A DNA stretch of 64,000 nucleotides from Rhynchopus sp. YZ270_cl-10. Lineage: Eukaryota; Euglenozoa; Diplonemea; Diplonemida; Diplonemidae. Below, one piece after another: positions 1-10,059 of the stretch (positions within the stretch are counted from its first letter, which is position 1; every line of letters begins with the position of its first letter). The position numbers were made by a program, and so were the translations under genes. The stretch covers positions 930,001 to 994,000 of the forward strand of contig OZ037895.1 in the NCBI GenBank assembly GCA_964035575.1, read 5' to 3'. The notes under the pieces are model-generated. The model did not search any database and had not been told where the DNA came from. It saw nothing but the letters and a program-made list of their open reading frames with translations.

Positions 1-2
1 GG

Positions 3-1847
3 ACCTCCGGGGTGAACCCGCTCCTCACCGTCGCGATCGATCGTGAATCTCACAAAAAGACCGAAGAGACCTTGGCATACGAAAGCCAACTCCGCGACGA
101 AATCATCCTCTCCCTCGACTCCATCCTCGACGAAGTCAGCGCCCTCGCACTCCAAGCCACCAGCATCTCCGGGGGAAGCACCTCACGCTTCTTATGGAAG
201 GCCATTCTCCAGAAGGTTACAAACTATTTTGAGGATTACTTCGCGTCTGACTGTCTCATTGCGGTGACCAATTCGCAGGCAAACTTTAAACTGCAAAGAA
301 ACGATGTTTCAGTAGGGTCACGCACTCCAAAGACGAAGTCCTTCGCGCTTAAACCCAACACCACTCCAAAGCTTGGTGACAAATTAGGAAGTTTCCATTC
401 CTCAGCTACCGCCGATAAATCAAAAGCGCAATCAACCGCCTCCGTTCCAGTACGCGAGGAGGAGGAAGTGGACGATGGAGCACCATATGACGTTAGAGAT
501 GTTCACTTTGTACACTACGTCTTCTGCGATTCGTTGAAATTGGTCAAAGCAAAGAACGCATTGGACCTACCGGTTCTCGCGCATGCAGGGCTTTTAAAGG
601 ATGTGTTAGGCTATGGTCAGCCTCACTTTCTCTCTGAAGCAGGGCATCTTCAGCTTCCATGTGGTCATATGAAAATTACGAATATGCTTTTGGTGCCTAT
701 CATCTTCATGGAAGAGCCGGTAGGACTGTTGGGGCTGGCAAATGGGGAGTTTTCGGTTTCATCGGGGAGGATTTTGCAGTCGGTGTTTACAACGTTTTGG
801 TCGATGATTGTTAAGGCAACGTTGATGTCCGAAAATCAGAAGGTGTTGGACGCTGCGCTACCACCGCAGATTAGTGAGAGGCTGAAACAACGCTCGGTTT
901 TGGGGAATAAACGCAAAATAATAGCAGACAAGTACAAATCCGCGACCGTCTTTTTTGCAGACATTGTCGGGTTCACCTCCTTCACGAAGGAGTTGGAGCC
1001 TTGGGAGGTTGTGGAGTTCTGCAATTTAATTTTTGCAAAGTTGGACGGCTTGGTCAAAACATATCATCTCGAGATGATTCAGGTAATCGGTGATTGTTAT
1101 ATGTGCGCCGGAGGCATTACAGACAAAAGCGGAGAAGAACAAAACGTAGGTACCCGCGGGAGCAACACGCTAACCACTGCGGAACGGCGCAACGCAAGCC
1201 AACTGAAGAGCATGATAGACTTTGCGTTGCACTCTATCGAAGAAGCGCGCATCATCAACGGGATGACAGACAGACTCGACTGCTCCCCTCGCATCAAAGA
1301 CGGTCTCAACAGACGCCCCCTCCAATTCAGAATCGGGGTAGCTGAAGGACCACTCACCGCTGGGATCTTCGGCAGCGTGAAGATGCAGTACGACATCATC
1401 GGCGAGACCGTCAACTTCGCAGCACGCCTCGAAGGCTCTGGGAGTCCCGGATGCATTCATGTGAACACCAGTATCAGAGACTGTCTTGCGGATGATCCAG
1501 ATTATACATTCGAAGCGAGGCAGCCGTTATCACTGAAAGGGTTGGGATTGCATCAGACATACTTCTTAAGGGCGACAGAGGAGAAATTGGAGCAGCTTCG
1601 TGCGAAGATTGTCCCTGTCGTGCCTGATGTTCCTGGAATGGGTTCACGTCATGCGTCGATAGATGCGTCAAACACACCAACGCCAGAGAGACATTCACAC
1701 AACCGTGTCGGTGCAGACTCACAACAACATGAGCAGCTCGAAAAAATACGCAAAACTCTTGAAAAGCGGCAAATGATGCCGCAACGAGACTTTGGGAAAC
1801 ACGAAGGAAGTGGGCGAAGAAGTCCTCGCGAAACACCCAGGGGTTGA
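3..1847 (+). CDS. Class III adenylate/guanylate cyclase, 5'-partial
   Basis: The frame is open to the window edge, so the gene starts upstream; residue numbers here count from the GTG at 12. It should make cAMP (or cGMP) from the nucleoside triphosphate. Residues about 40-280 look like a GAF-type sensor region. The catalytic domain spans about 310-520. The first metal-binding Asp is D317 in FFADIVGFTSF, and the second is D361 in QVIGDCYM, 44 residues apart as usual. The YDIIGETVNFAARLE segment supplies D461, the adenine-selecting position of adenylate cyclases, plus transition-state residues N468 and R472. The other purine-selecting position, normally Lys (adenylate) or Glu (guanylate), is Q357, so substrate choice is not certain; adenylate is favoured. 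The C-terminal tail of about 90 residues is low-complexity and charged. No membrane segment is visible in this part. Confidence 0.92.
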   Translation, partial: TSGVNPLLTVAIDRESHKKTEETLAYESQLRDEIILSLDSILDEVSALALQATSISGGSTSRFLWKAILQKVTNYFEDYFASDCLIAVTNSQANFKLQRNDVSVGSRTPKTKSFALKPNTTPKLGDKLGSFHSSATADKSKAQSTASVPVREEEEVDDGAPYDVRDVHFVHYVFCDSLKLVKAKNALDLPVLAHAGLLKDVLGYGQPHFLSEAGHLQLPCGHMKITNMLLVPIIFMEEPVGLLGLANGEFSVSSGRILQSVFTTFWSMIVKATLMSENQKVLDAALPPQISERLKQRSVLGNKRKIIADKYKSATVFFADIVGFTSFTKELEPWEVVEFCNLIFAKLDGLVKTYHLEMIQVIGDCYMCAGGITDKSGEEQNVGTRGSNTLTTAERRNASQLKSMIDFALHSIEEARIINGMTDRLDCSPRIKDGLNRRPLQFRIGVAEGPLTAGIFGSVKMQYDIIGETVNFAARLEGSGSPGCIHVNTSIRDCLADDPDYTFEARQPLSLKGLGLHQTYFLRATEEKLEQLRAKIVPVVPDVPGMGSRHASIDASNTPTPERHSHNRVGADSQQHEQLEKIRKTLEKRQMMPQRDFGKHEGSGRRSPRETPRG

Positions 1848-2112
1848 GTCTAAAAGAAAATTCTCCCCCCCCCCTATTCTTAGGGGAAAAAAGAGGTGCT
1901 ACCCAAAAGTACCGATAGTCAAAAAGGTCACGCCTTAGGGTTACAAATGACGCTGTCTCGAATTAGCTTGCACTTATACAACCGATCTATTTTTGTTTTT
2001 AAAGGGGAGGGCTTGAGGGGGAAGGGGAGGGGTTCAAAGCAGACGTGTAAAATGTGCTTTTTTTGACACGAATAAAGAACGAAAAAAAAACAAATAATAA
2101 TTGAATATAAAG

Positions 2113-2452
2113 ACATGGAAAACAAAAGATCTTAGTAAGAGGAAATTTTTTTTGAGCGGGGTTTTGATATCTTCTTAGTTTTTTTTTTCCACTAAGATCT
2201 TAGTGGAAAAAAACACCAAAAAACTAAGATCTTAGTTTTTTTTTCTAAGATCGTAGCCACTTTATTTTTAAGATCTTAGTTTTGTTTTTAAGATCTTAGT
2301 TTTTTTTGGTGGAAACTAAGATCTTAACAAAAAAAAACTAAGATATTCAACACAAAACACTAAGATCTTACTTAATTTTAAGAAAACACTAAGATCTTAA
2401 AAAAACGGTGTTTTTCGCTCATATCTTAATTAAGATCTTTTGTAATCCATGT
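2113..2452. mobile_element. Fold-back element built from CTAAGATCTTAG palindromes
   Basis: About ten copies of the perfect palindrome CTAAGATCTTAG, or near versions of it, lie in 340 bp separated by A or T runs. The outer ends form an imperfect inverted repeat, ACATGGA followed by ACAAAAGATCTTA. Both ends are flanked by AAAG, at 2109-2112 and 2453-2456, a possible 4-bp target duplication. There is no coding capacity. It resembles a non-autonomous inverted-repeat transposon; the family is unknown. Confidence 0.6.
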
Positions 2453-2709
2453 AAAGAAAGAGGGAAAAAAAAGAGAAAAAAAAATCACTTCTGTCCGGTG
2501 TAATCAGGCGGTGTCAAGCTTGCTGGTGCGCTTCTCCTCTTCCCCATCCTTCCCCCTCCCATCTGCCCTTTCCCGTTCGGGCGTCATCCTATTTATTTCA
2601 AAAGATAGTGTATGTGTATGTGTATGTGTATGAGAACTGCATTTCATCCCATGCTGTGTATAGCAACGTTGCAAACTCTGTGACCACCCGTGGTATGGTG
2701 ACCCGCAGA

Positions 2710-2926
2710 GATTTGGTAACTGCATGGTTGGGTGGTCCACCCGGTACACCCGGTTATGTACCAAAATACACTGTAACACGAGAGGGCTGTTGTATTTCAA
2801 ACCAACCCCCCCCCTTTTTTTTAGGTAAACCACGAAATGGATAGGACTGCATGGGGGTGTCCACCCCCCCCGGTACAGCCGGTCATGTCAAGATACACTG
2901 TTCATGAGGGGGGTTTGTATTTCAAC
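2710..2926. repeat. Degenerate direct repeat, about 95 bp with a 123-bp period
   Basis: The stretches 2710-2805 and 2833-2926 align in order through the words ACTGCATGG, GTCCACC, CGGTACA, CCGGT.ATGT, ATACACTGT and TTGTATTTCAA. They are separated mainly by differences in C and G runs. This looks like an old tandem duplication of non-coding DNA. Confidence 0.6.
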
Positions 2927-4017
2927 TCTACTTTTTTATATACAGCACCCCAATATTCTATTCTGTCGGATCTGAAACACAAAATTCAACAAAAGCAAAA
3001 CAGGATGAGATCATGGAGGTGCGTCTACTTATCCGGTCTCAAGACCAGGAGCATTAAATGGGAGTTCGGAAATGAATAGACCTTTTCGCGCAGGTTTTTC
3101 GCACTATCGCAGTTCTGATCCAATGGTGACTTAACACAACGATACTTCGCTTCAAGTTCACTTTCTTTTACCCCCCCTTTTTTGTGGAGGTGAGGCAGAG
3201 AAGAAGAGAGGAGCGAAGGCTTACCCAGAAACCATTAAAAAATTTCTGCGCTGTTTGTCGTCATTCTCTTTTCGCAGTGTGTCTCCCCCCACATTTTTTT
3301 CTTCTTTTTTTAATTTTTTTGCAAGCAGGTACAACTGTCCCTTGTTGTAGCCCTGCTTTAAAAAGAATTTTCTCGAACCAAGAATTCTACGGGAACGCGT
3401 AGTGGTGGGCTGTATTTTGTGTGTTTTGCTGCATTTTTTTTTTACCAGAATACGCAAAACGCAGTTAGTGTTCTGTTGCATTCCAAATGGTAGCAATCTG
3501 CGCTGAAGAACACACAATGTAGCCACCATTAAGGAGAAGGTATAAAAAAACAACAAAAACCAAACTAAAAGGGCCTCTTCTTAGCAAAAAAAAAAACATA
3601 CCAAAATTACGTCATCCTCAGTTTTTTTTCCCCATCGTACATATTGCAATTACTCCCTCCTTTTAAAAAAAATTTTTTTTCCCTGACTGCCTGACGAGCG
3701 GTAGGTGTAAATCTACCCTTCCGTTCACATAGTAGTCACGGAAAACACTCAGTTTTTTCTCCCTTTTTCTCTCTCTTTCACTGTAACCTACTAAATAGGA
3801 GGGTGGTGCGGTGGGCCTAAGGCAAGCTCAGTGAGAACAGAACTCTCACGTAGAGCATAAAGGGTAAAAAGCTTGCTCGATACATGATCTTCAGTACCGA
3901 TCCTCAGAGTGTGACGTGCCGGTAGTTCTTATTTTTTTTTTTTTTGGCAGCCACATGCCGCATGGGTACTACCTCTTTACGGTTGTGTCGTTGGTGAGTG
4001 ATTTACAGACATAAATC

Positions 4018-4076
4018 ACTTGCCATGACAAGCAACCACTTGTCATCACTTTTACTTGTCACCATGACAAGTGAAA
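4018..4076. repeat. Cluster of CACTTGTCA/TGACAAGTG inverted copies
   Basis: CACTTGCCATGACAAG, CACTTGTCAT, TACTTGTCAC and ATGACAAGTG follow one another within 59 bp, so the strand can fold in several alternative ways. There are no target duplications. It resembles the ACATGT cluster at 8760-9070 in style. Confidence 0.45.
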
Positions 4077-4165
4077 TTGGTCCTGGACCACTGCAGTGCA
4101 GGGGCGATAGTTCCCCCGAGTCTTGGTGAAAAGTGAGAAGGGGGGGGGGGGGGGGGTTTTCTTAT

Positions 4166-4290
4166 AGGTGACTAACTTGCACAAGAGGCGAGACTCATCT
4201 TCACAAGCTTTCTCTCTCCGCGGAGAACCAGTGCCTTGCGTCCGCTGATGAACGGTGAGGCGTTTTGCACTTTTCAACTTCTCTCTCTTT
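4166..4290 (+). repeat. Dispersed module B followed by module A
   Basis: Module B (AGGTGACTAA...CATCTTCACAAGCTTT) occupies 4166-4212. Module A (GTGCCTTGCGTCC...GAGGCGTTTTGCAC) occupies 4230-4280. Elsewhere the usual order is A then B, so this copy is rearranged or represents two neighbours. See the family descriptions at 17863 and 55186. Confidence 0.45.
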
Positions 4291-5216
4291 CTATTGATGT
4301 GTGCACAAAGAGGCGCTATTCAATCTTTTCAAGTTTTTTTTTTTCTCTTTTCCATCTTCTGCAGGCAGGGTCTTATTATGCCTGCAGCAAACGTTACCAT
4401 TTCCCCCCCTCCCCCCAGTTCCCTCTCTTCTCTTATCTTTCCTGTTTGCTGAAAATAGGTCGAGGCAAAAGAAAAAACACCCTCCCCATATGTTTTGCGT
4501 GGATGTGTTTGACGGCTAATAGGGGTAATTCTTGCGCAGAATAAGTCCCCAATGAGAATGTGTTGACAGCAGTTGTGGGGTAGTTCATTAGAGCGGGACA
4601 TTTGCCAATGTGTGTGGAGTGTGGGGTGTGTTTTTTTGTACTGTACAGTGTGTGGATTTTTTTATTTTCTGATATGTTCGTTTCTTCTAGCCCGAGACTA
4701 CAGTCAGTTCATTTTTTGATTTTTTTTTTTGCCACAAAAGTATTCAGAGGGCTTTTTTCCAATTTGTCACAAAAAGGTGTGCGTGTATGTGTTGATATCA
4801 GTTTCCCAAGGAAATTCGTGCCAATCAAATCAAGGCCGTATTTAATTCAAAGTTTAGCCACTAACTACGTCCCCCTTGCCTCTGTCTTTGTGAGACTTGT
4901 CTGAGCCTGTGTTTATGGTGGTGTGACGACGTTTTGTCTGAGATTCCTTCCATCTTTCGGAAAATCAGTGCGTCTGTGACCATCTATCTAACAATGTGTG
5001 GCACAACAGCCAGCTAGGGTTGGTGTGTGTTTTAGAATTGTTGCTCATCATGGGAGCTCAAGCGATCCTTGCGACCCCCAACTCGCTGCAGAGGAGGTGG
5101 CGTCACTCGCCTGGGTCCGTCATGCCAAGGGCTCTAGTCTTAGCATTTCCGGAGCTACGCTGCCCCTGCTTCCAAATACAATACAAAACAAACAGAGCAG
5201 CAAAAACCAAAATGAC

Positions 5217-5281
5217 AGTGGAGATTGCACAACTGTGGCAACACAACCGAGGCAACTACACTACTCCAACAATTTATCAAC
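5217..5281 (+). repeat. Dispersed repeat D (SINE-like), copy 1
   Basis: This 65-bp block recurs almost unchanged at 11688-11753. Shorter relatives occur at 11370, 14219, 27885, 53640 and 53925. It ends in CTACACTA.T.CAA...TTTTCAA and is followed by A-rich DNA (CAAACAAACAAAC here), as expected of a retroposed small element. The upstream boundary is not clear. Confidence 0.55.
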
Positions 5282-5536
5282 TAAAAGCAGCAAAAAACAA
5301 ACAAACAAACTTTCAAGCCCCTACTTCCACTCCTCAGGTAAACCGTCATAGGACTTCAGGAGGGGCTACGCTCATTGGCTCATTAGTGTTATGTAACGTC
5401 CAGCCCAGTATGTGTGTGTATGTGGATGCCTCTTTTCACGAATGTGCTAAAATCTGTATATTTTGTTTACAAGAAGTTTTAGCCCCCCTTTTTTTTGACG
5501 TCAACATTTGTTTTTTTTTTTTTTTTTTTTTTTTTT

Positions 5537-5602
5537 TGTGCTTGCACCTTTCAACCTCTCTGTATTTTAGGTGGTTAGTCACGTAGATTCATCTTACAAA
5601 CC
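5537..5602 (+). repeat. Dispersed modules A and B, degenerate
   Basis: After a T25-like run comes a shortened module A (GTGCTTGCACCTTTCAACC), a pyrimidine tract ending TTTTAG, and a degenerate module B (GTGGTTAGTCACGTAGATTCATCTTACAAA). The order and spacing match the better copies at 17863-17998 and 55186-55279. Confidence 0.45.
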
Positions 5603-7230
5603 CCCCTTTTTTTTTTTCTCTTTTAATTTGCGATGTATTTTTGGTGCACCAGAATTTCTTTGTCTGAAATTTGGCCAGACTTTATGAAGGCTTTGGGTGC
5701 ATCAACACAAACAAAACCTAGGTCAAGTAGACTTATGCGTTTGTCTACCCATCTCCCCCTGCACGACCCAAAAAAAAAAAAAAAAGGCCCCAAAACCACA
5801 CTTCCCTGCCCTCCTCCTCCCAGTGATTTCCACCATGTTTCACACTTTCCACCTTATTCCTCAACCAACCCCCTTTAACCAGGGTTATTCATCGGGTAGG
5901 CAAACTCCCCCTGTTGCAACCCCCTCATTAGTGCTTTTTTGCGTGGTTTATCGGACACATTCTCTTATTTCTTTTTGTCCGACTCGGCTGCGCAATACTT
6001 TTTTTCTTTTTCTTCTGTTTTTTTATTCTGCTAAACATTAGGCCTGTATTAATGTTGATGGATCTACCCAACAGTCTTTTGAGCAACATTGATGTACCGA
6101 CCACTTTGGGTAGGAGAATTGTTGGGGGGGAAAAAAACCAGTGGTTATTTAAAAGCGTACGCGGCAGCAACAGGGAAGACGTTTGAGGTCACACTGTGCC
6201 AATAACGTTCAACCCGCCTCACTAGGTAATCGTAAAAAAAAAAGAAGGCTGTCGGCCCAAAGTCGATGGGCTCTGCCACACCTTGGGGGGAGGTGTGCGG
6301 GCTGTACCCCCCACTCACGTGTTTTCCCCTCTACCACACTTCATCTTGTACTACAAGAGCGGCCTCAAAACCGTAGCCTACAAACAAGCCCCCTTACGAC
6401 AAGAAAGAAAGGGAGTGTTCCACATCCCGCGAGAAACTTAGTAAAAAGGGTTTCATAAAAGCTGCTCTCAAGGGTTCAGGACGGCGTCTATACCTTGCGT
6501 AGTACAAAGGCTTCGACCAACATTGAGTACAGACCCTAGGTTCCCCAAGCGGGTCCTTAGGCGATTGTCGATACAGTAAAAAAAAAAATCATCTGGTATG
6601 GGTCTCATCCCTCCGGTGTCTGCACTAATACAAACCAAGTTTTCAAAAAAGGTCCTCCCCCTCTCTGTTATTGCTCCTTGTTCTTTTTTATGATTGGCTG
6701 CTTCTTCCGTGCCTGTCCCAGGTACTGTCAACGTCACTTTCAGGTGCCACAAAAAGGAGTTTTTTTTTTTGTATTTCTAGTCAATTTTTCTAGTCAAATT
6801 TCTATTGGGCCTTCATTTGTTGTTGTTTTTTCACCTCCTGCTTCTGTTCGGGGGTGCACAATATTTTGTGTAACTACCAATTGTTAGGCTCTCGTCGACA
6901 CAATAGAAAGAGGGTAATGGCACCTCCCATCTTTCCCAAAAAGACAGCTTCAGCCAAAAAAATAATGAGTGGAAACCGTATCCGGTTCTGACAGCTTGAA
7001 GGGGTGATACTGAGTAGTGCCTACCATTGGTGGGTGAATGTCAAATGCAGTACAAACAAACAAAGAAAGGAGTGTGCCGAGGTCGTTTTCACAGTGCAGT
7101 TCTGTTACGGTATACGTTGTGTGTGTAGTTTTTTTGTTGTTGTATCGCTCTTGTATTGTGCTTTTTTTTTCTCCCTTTTCCTTCAGGAAGCCTTATGGTT
7201 TGCCTCTTGCAATACCTTCACCTCTCCCCT
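5603..7230. other. Gene-free spacer containing repeat C
   Basis: AT-rich DNA with many T- and A-runs. The only recognisable content is repeat C at 6487-6585 and a fragment of repeat D at 6622-6650. ORFs of up to 114 codons here are dominated by homopolymer-encoded Phe or Lys runs and are not credible genes. Confidence 0.5.
6487..6585 (+). repeat. Dispersed repeat C, copy 1
   Basis: About 90 bp that aligns with 17693-17790. Shared words in order are TATACCTT, GTACAAA, GGCTTCG, AACATTGAGTACAGACCCTA, CC.AA..GGG, CTTAGG and ATTGTCGA.ACA, followed by an A11 tail. The end in an A-tract suggests retroposition of a small RNA; the parent RNA is not recognised. Confidence 0.6.
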
Positions 7231-7471
7231 AATGGTGGCAGTATTGTGATGGGAGCCCATTGGAATACGCAAAATACATCAAAATACATCACAATACACG
7301 TGTATTGCGATGTATTTTGATGTATTTTTATTCCTACGAAGCTTGCTTTAAAGGAGAAATAGTATTACCGGTACAGTCGCCAATCATCCCCAACGAAAAC
7401 AACTTTACTTACCTACCGATCCTACTATTTTGCGTATTCCAATGGGCTCTCATCACAATACTGCCACCATT
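7231..7471. mobile_element. Mutator-like MITE with 11-bp target duplication
   Basis: Terminal inverted repeats of about 45 bp (starting AATGGTGGCAGTATTGTGAT) are almost perfect between 7231-7276 and 7427-7471. The flanks ACCTCTCCCCT at 7220-7230 and 7472-7482 are identical 11-mers, a good target-site duplication. The interior holds a further palindrome around ACACGTGT at 7302-7309 and no ORF. Duplication length points to the Mutator superfamily (9-11 bp); the absence of a transposase makes it non-autonomous. The high identity suggests a fairly recent insertion. Confidence 0.8.
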
Positions 7472-7482
7472 ACCTCTCCCCT

Positions 7483-8063
7483 CCCTCCCCCATCCACTCC
7501 CAAATATCCCACATTGCCTCAGATTACTTCCATTGTAAGTAAAAAAATACGAGGAAAAATGGGGAGTTTTTTTTTTTTTTTTTTTTGTTTCGTTTTGTGT
7601 TTTTTTGTTTCTCTCTCTCTTTCTGAGTCCTGTTTTTCCCCCCTTACACGCAGTGTTATTAGAAACCGGGTTATATCCAATGTTTTGTTTTGCTTTTTTT
7701 TTTGATCGCCTGATACCGACTATTTTACTCCCCTCCCCCGTTGAACTATTGCGCCAATTCAGATCACACACTGTTTCGCTGCGTTCAACGAAAAATAATA
7801 TTCCCCTTTTCATAGTCGTATTTTCAGCATCAGGTGGCGACTGTAAAAGTCCGGTTTCTGGTAGAATACAGTCCGAGAGTTTTTTTTTTTTGTTTTTTTT
7901 TTTTTGCGGTTCGCAAACATATTTTTTAAAAAAGCTTGTTTGAGCACAACACCCCAGGTGAGGATTGTCGATACCAGCTTAACTGAGTTTCGATCGAAAA
8001 CAAAAAAAAACAGACACAGGGCTAATTCCATTTTTCCACCCCACTGGTGCTATAGGAAATGAG
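7483..8063. other. Gene-free spacer
   Basis: Pyrimidine- and T-run-rich DNA. The ORFs that cross it on both strands consist largely of Phe/Lys runs. The motif GGATTGTCGATACCAG at 7966-7981 resembles the 3' end of repeat C but the rest of that repeat is absent. Nothing else was recognised. Confidence 0.45.
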
Positions 8064-8135
8064 TCAACGACCTGTCAGCGACCTGTCAATATCGGGGGGG
8101 GGTGGGTCATTTTTTAATAGTACTTAGCCATTTTC

Positions 8136-8334
8136 AGGTACACAGGTACACAGGTACACAGGTACACAGGTACACAGGTACACAGGTACACAGGTACACA
8201 GGTACACAGGTACACAGGTACACAGGTACACAGGTACACAGGTACACAGGTACACAGGTACACAGGTACACAGGTACACAGGTACACAGGTACACAGGTA
8301 CACAGGTACACAGGTACACAGGTACACAGGTACA
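8136..8334. repeat. (CAGGTACA)n minisatellite, about 25 copies
   Basis: About 25 uninterrupted, essentially perfect copies of the 8-mer CAGGTACA. Because 8 is not a multiple of 3 and no stop arises, several frames stay open on both strands, giving YTGTQVHR-type and VPVYLCTC-type ORFs that are artefacts. Shorter related strings (ACCCAGGT) occur at 56574-56640 and 57000-57020. Confidence 0.95.
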
Positions 8335-8411
8335 TAATCTGTGGTGGTCAAAAGTGCAAAATCCACACGTTCTATCTTGTGCATCCCAGCTTGAACGACT
8401 CTTTGCCGCTT

Positions 8412-8449
8412 CACAGCTGGTCTGTGAATGTGTTCACAGACCAGCTGTG
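8412..8449. repeat. Perfect 17-bp inverted repeat (hairpin)
   Basis: CACAGCTGGTCTGTGAA, a 4-base TGTG loop, then the exact reverse complement. It lies in the interior of the element at 8064-9381, directly after the minisatellite. It could form a cruciform or an RNA hairpin; the function is unknown. Confidence 0.9.
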
Positions 8450-8759
8450 GTAGTAGAAATCACCTCCAGCTTTGAGGGACTCAGGGCTGTGTGACGCTGC
8501 TGATTTCGACACGTTGCCGAAGCAGCGATCGCGCTTGGTGTGGTTTTGTGTATCCCAAAAGGAGTCATCACTCAAAGCATTTTGACTAAACGTCTGAACG
8601 TTCTGAACCTGGAATCGATAGCAGACAGGAACAAGAGGATGGGCAGGCAGCGCCTGCCCGACCTGTGTGAAGTGAATCAGTGATTGCCTGACAGATGTCT
8701 GGGTAACCGTGTATTCTGTGTGGGTATCCATGTCCGGAGTATATCCCATTGTCCCCTTA

Positions 8760-9070
8760 CATTGTGATTTACGTGTAACTTTTTTTACATGTTAGCCACA
8801 TGTCATTTGACATGTAAAGTGACATGTGCCACAGGTGAAATGACCTGTTAAGTACATGTCATTTTTAGGGGGCACATATCATTTACTTCACCGTCGTGTA
8901 GGGTCCGCGCGGGGTACCCCGGGGTTTGGGGAGCACACGGCGGTGAAGTAAGTTACATTACATGGAATGTTACATGTGAAAAATCGTTACGTAAATGACA
9001 TGTAACTTCACATGTAATGTAACGGTTACATGTATTAGTACATGTGATCATGTTACATGTGTCGATGTGT
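8760..9070. repeat. ACATGT-rich fold-back region
   Basis: At least ten ACATGT or ACATGTAA palindromes surround a central stem (ACTTCACCG.CGTGT at 8885-8900 against ACACGGCGGTGAAGT at 8934-8949). The loop itself contains GGGGTACCCC. The area is non-coding and looks like an inverted-repeat element nested in the larger one. Confidence 0.6.
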
Positions 9071-9381
9071 AAAAAACCCACCCACCATAATTTTCACAAC
9101 GATTTTTGAGGATTTTTTAGGTCTTACCAAAAATCACCGCCGAAAGCTGCCCAGAACCACCCCCAAAACCATTGTACCACTACCTGATTTCGCCACCTGT
9201 ACCACATGTAACAAAAGTTACATGTAATACCACATGTACCACCCGTTACTTCGTGTACCCTGAGAGTCCGTATGGGCCACTGTGTGTCTGTGTGTGTGCC
9301 CCACCAAAAAATCGCTAAGGGCCGTTAAAAAATGACCCTCCCCTATGGCAACGACCTGTCAGCGACCTGTCAATATCGGCC

Positions 9382-9633
9382 CCTCCTGGAGCACCACCCA
9401 CGAAAAAAAAATTCGAAACGAAAAAGCAACCCCCTTTGGTGGGGACATTGTTGGTCATAGTGCCGCCCCTCCGGGCAGGATGATTGCAGATCACAACTAA
9501 AGTGGAGCACATCCTCGAGACACCAATACAAAAAATTTAAAGCAAATGAACACCTTTTCGCCTTTCTAGCGTTTTGTGTGTACAAAAACCGTCTTCTTCA
9601 GACAGGTGATTTGGTCAATATTATAAAAAAAAG
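9382..9633. other. Spacer, nothing recognised
   Basis: Mixed-composition DNA with a short ORF on the minus strand that has no recognisable features. No repeat family member is visible. Confidence 0.4.
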
Positions 9634-10059
9634 CAGGGGAGGAGCTTGGGGGTTAAATCGGGTCAGATTGACCCGATTTCCTTCGGCCCCATGGAAAAAA
9701 ACGGGTCAGGGCAAAAAAAAAAAAAAAAACTATAGATTTTTGAGCAGAGCTCGCGCTAAAGTCCATCCCTCATCCCGGGATTTTTGGGGGTTTTGGTAGG
9801 AACGTTTTTTTTTTGCAGTACGGGGATTTCATTAAGAAACCAGAAGTTCTAATATTGTTGAGTAAGACCACCACATAGTGGACTTGCATATACATGTGAC
9901 CCCGCCGTGGAACGCAATTGGCTCGGAAAGTCAAAAGAAAGAGGAGAAAAAAGAAAAGGAAAAAAAAAAAAAAAAAGTTGGGTACCGTGCGCCTGCGGCG
10001 CTGCCTGTTCCCTACCAGTTTCTACAGGCAAACACTTGCCCCCTTTACCTTACACTGAC

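Larger units (their letters stand above)
2453..4165. other. Gene-free spacer with short repeats
   Basis: No ORF here looks coding. It holds a short TGTATG microsatellite at 2608-2632, a degenerate direct duplication at 2710-2926 (listed separately), many T-runs, and a cluster of CACTTGTCA / TGACAAGTG inverted copies at 4018-4076, followed by a G16 run at 4141-4156. I see no RNA gene. Confidence 0.5.
8064..9381. mobile_element. Inverted-repeat element between 31-bp direct repeats
   Basis: The same 31-bp sequence (CAACGACCTGTCAGCGACCT...CAATATCGG) stands at 8064-8094 and about 9350-9380. Just inside lie inverted ends, GGTGGGTCATTTTTTAA at 8100-8117 against TTAAAAAATGACCCTCCCC near 9325-9343. 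The interior contains the (CAGGTACA)n array, a 38-bp palindrome at 8412-8449 and an ACATGT-rich fold-back region at 8760-9070. No transposase is recognisable. The direct repeat is itself a partial duplication of CGACCTGTCA, so it may be an old tandem repeat that the element entered. Confidence 0.5.

Noticed and set aside
4996-5586. 196-aa plus-strand ORF
   Set aside because: It overlaps repeat D and ends in a T-run (poly-Phe). The GC-richer start at 5040-5170 may be a gene scrap, but no domain is visible.
8136-8334. Possible CRISPR-like or protein-coding array
   Set aside because: Perfect 8-bp tandem units without spacers; open frames arise only from the repeat and in several frames on both strands.
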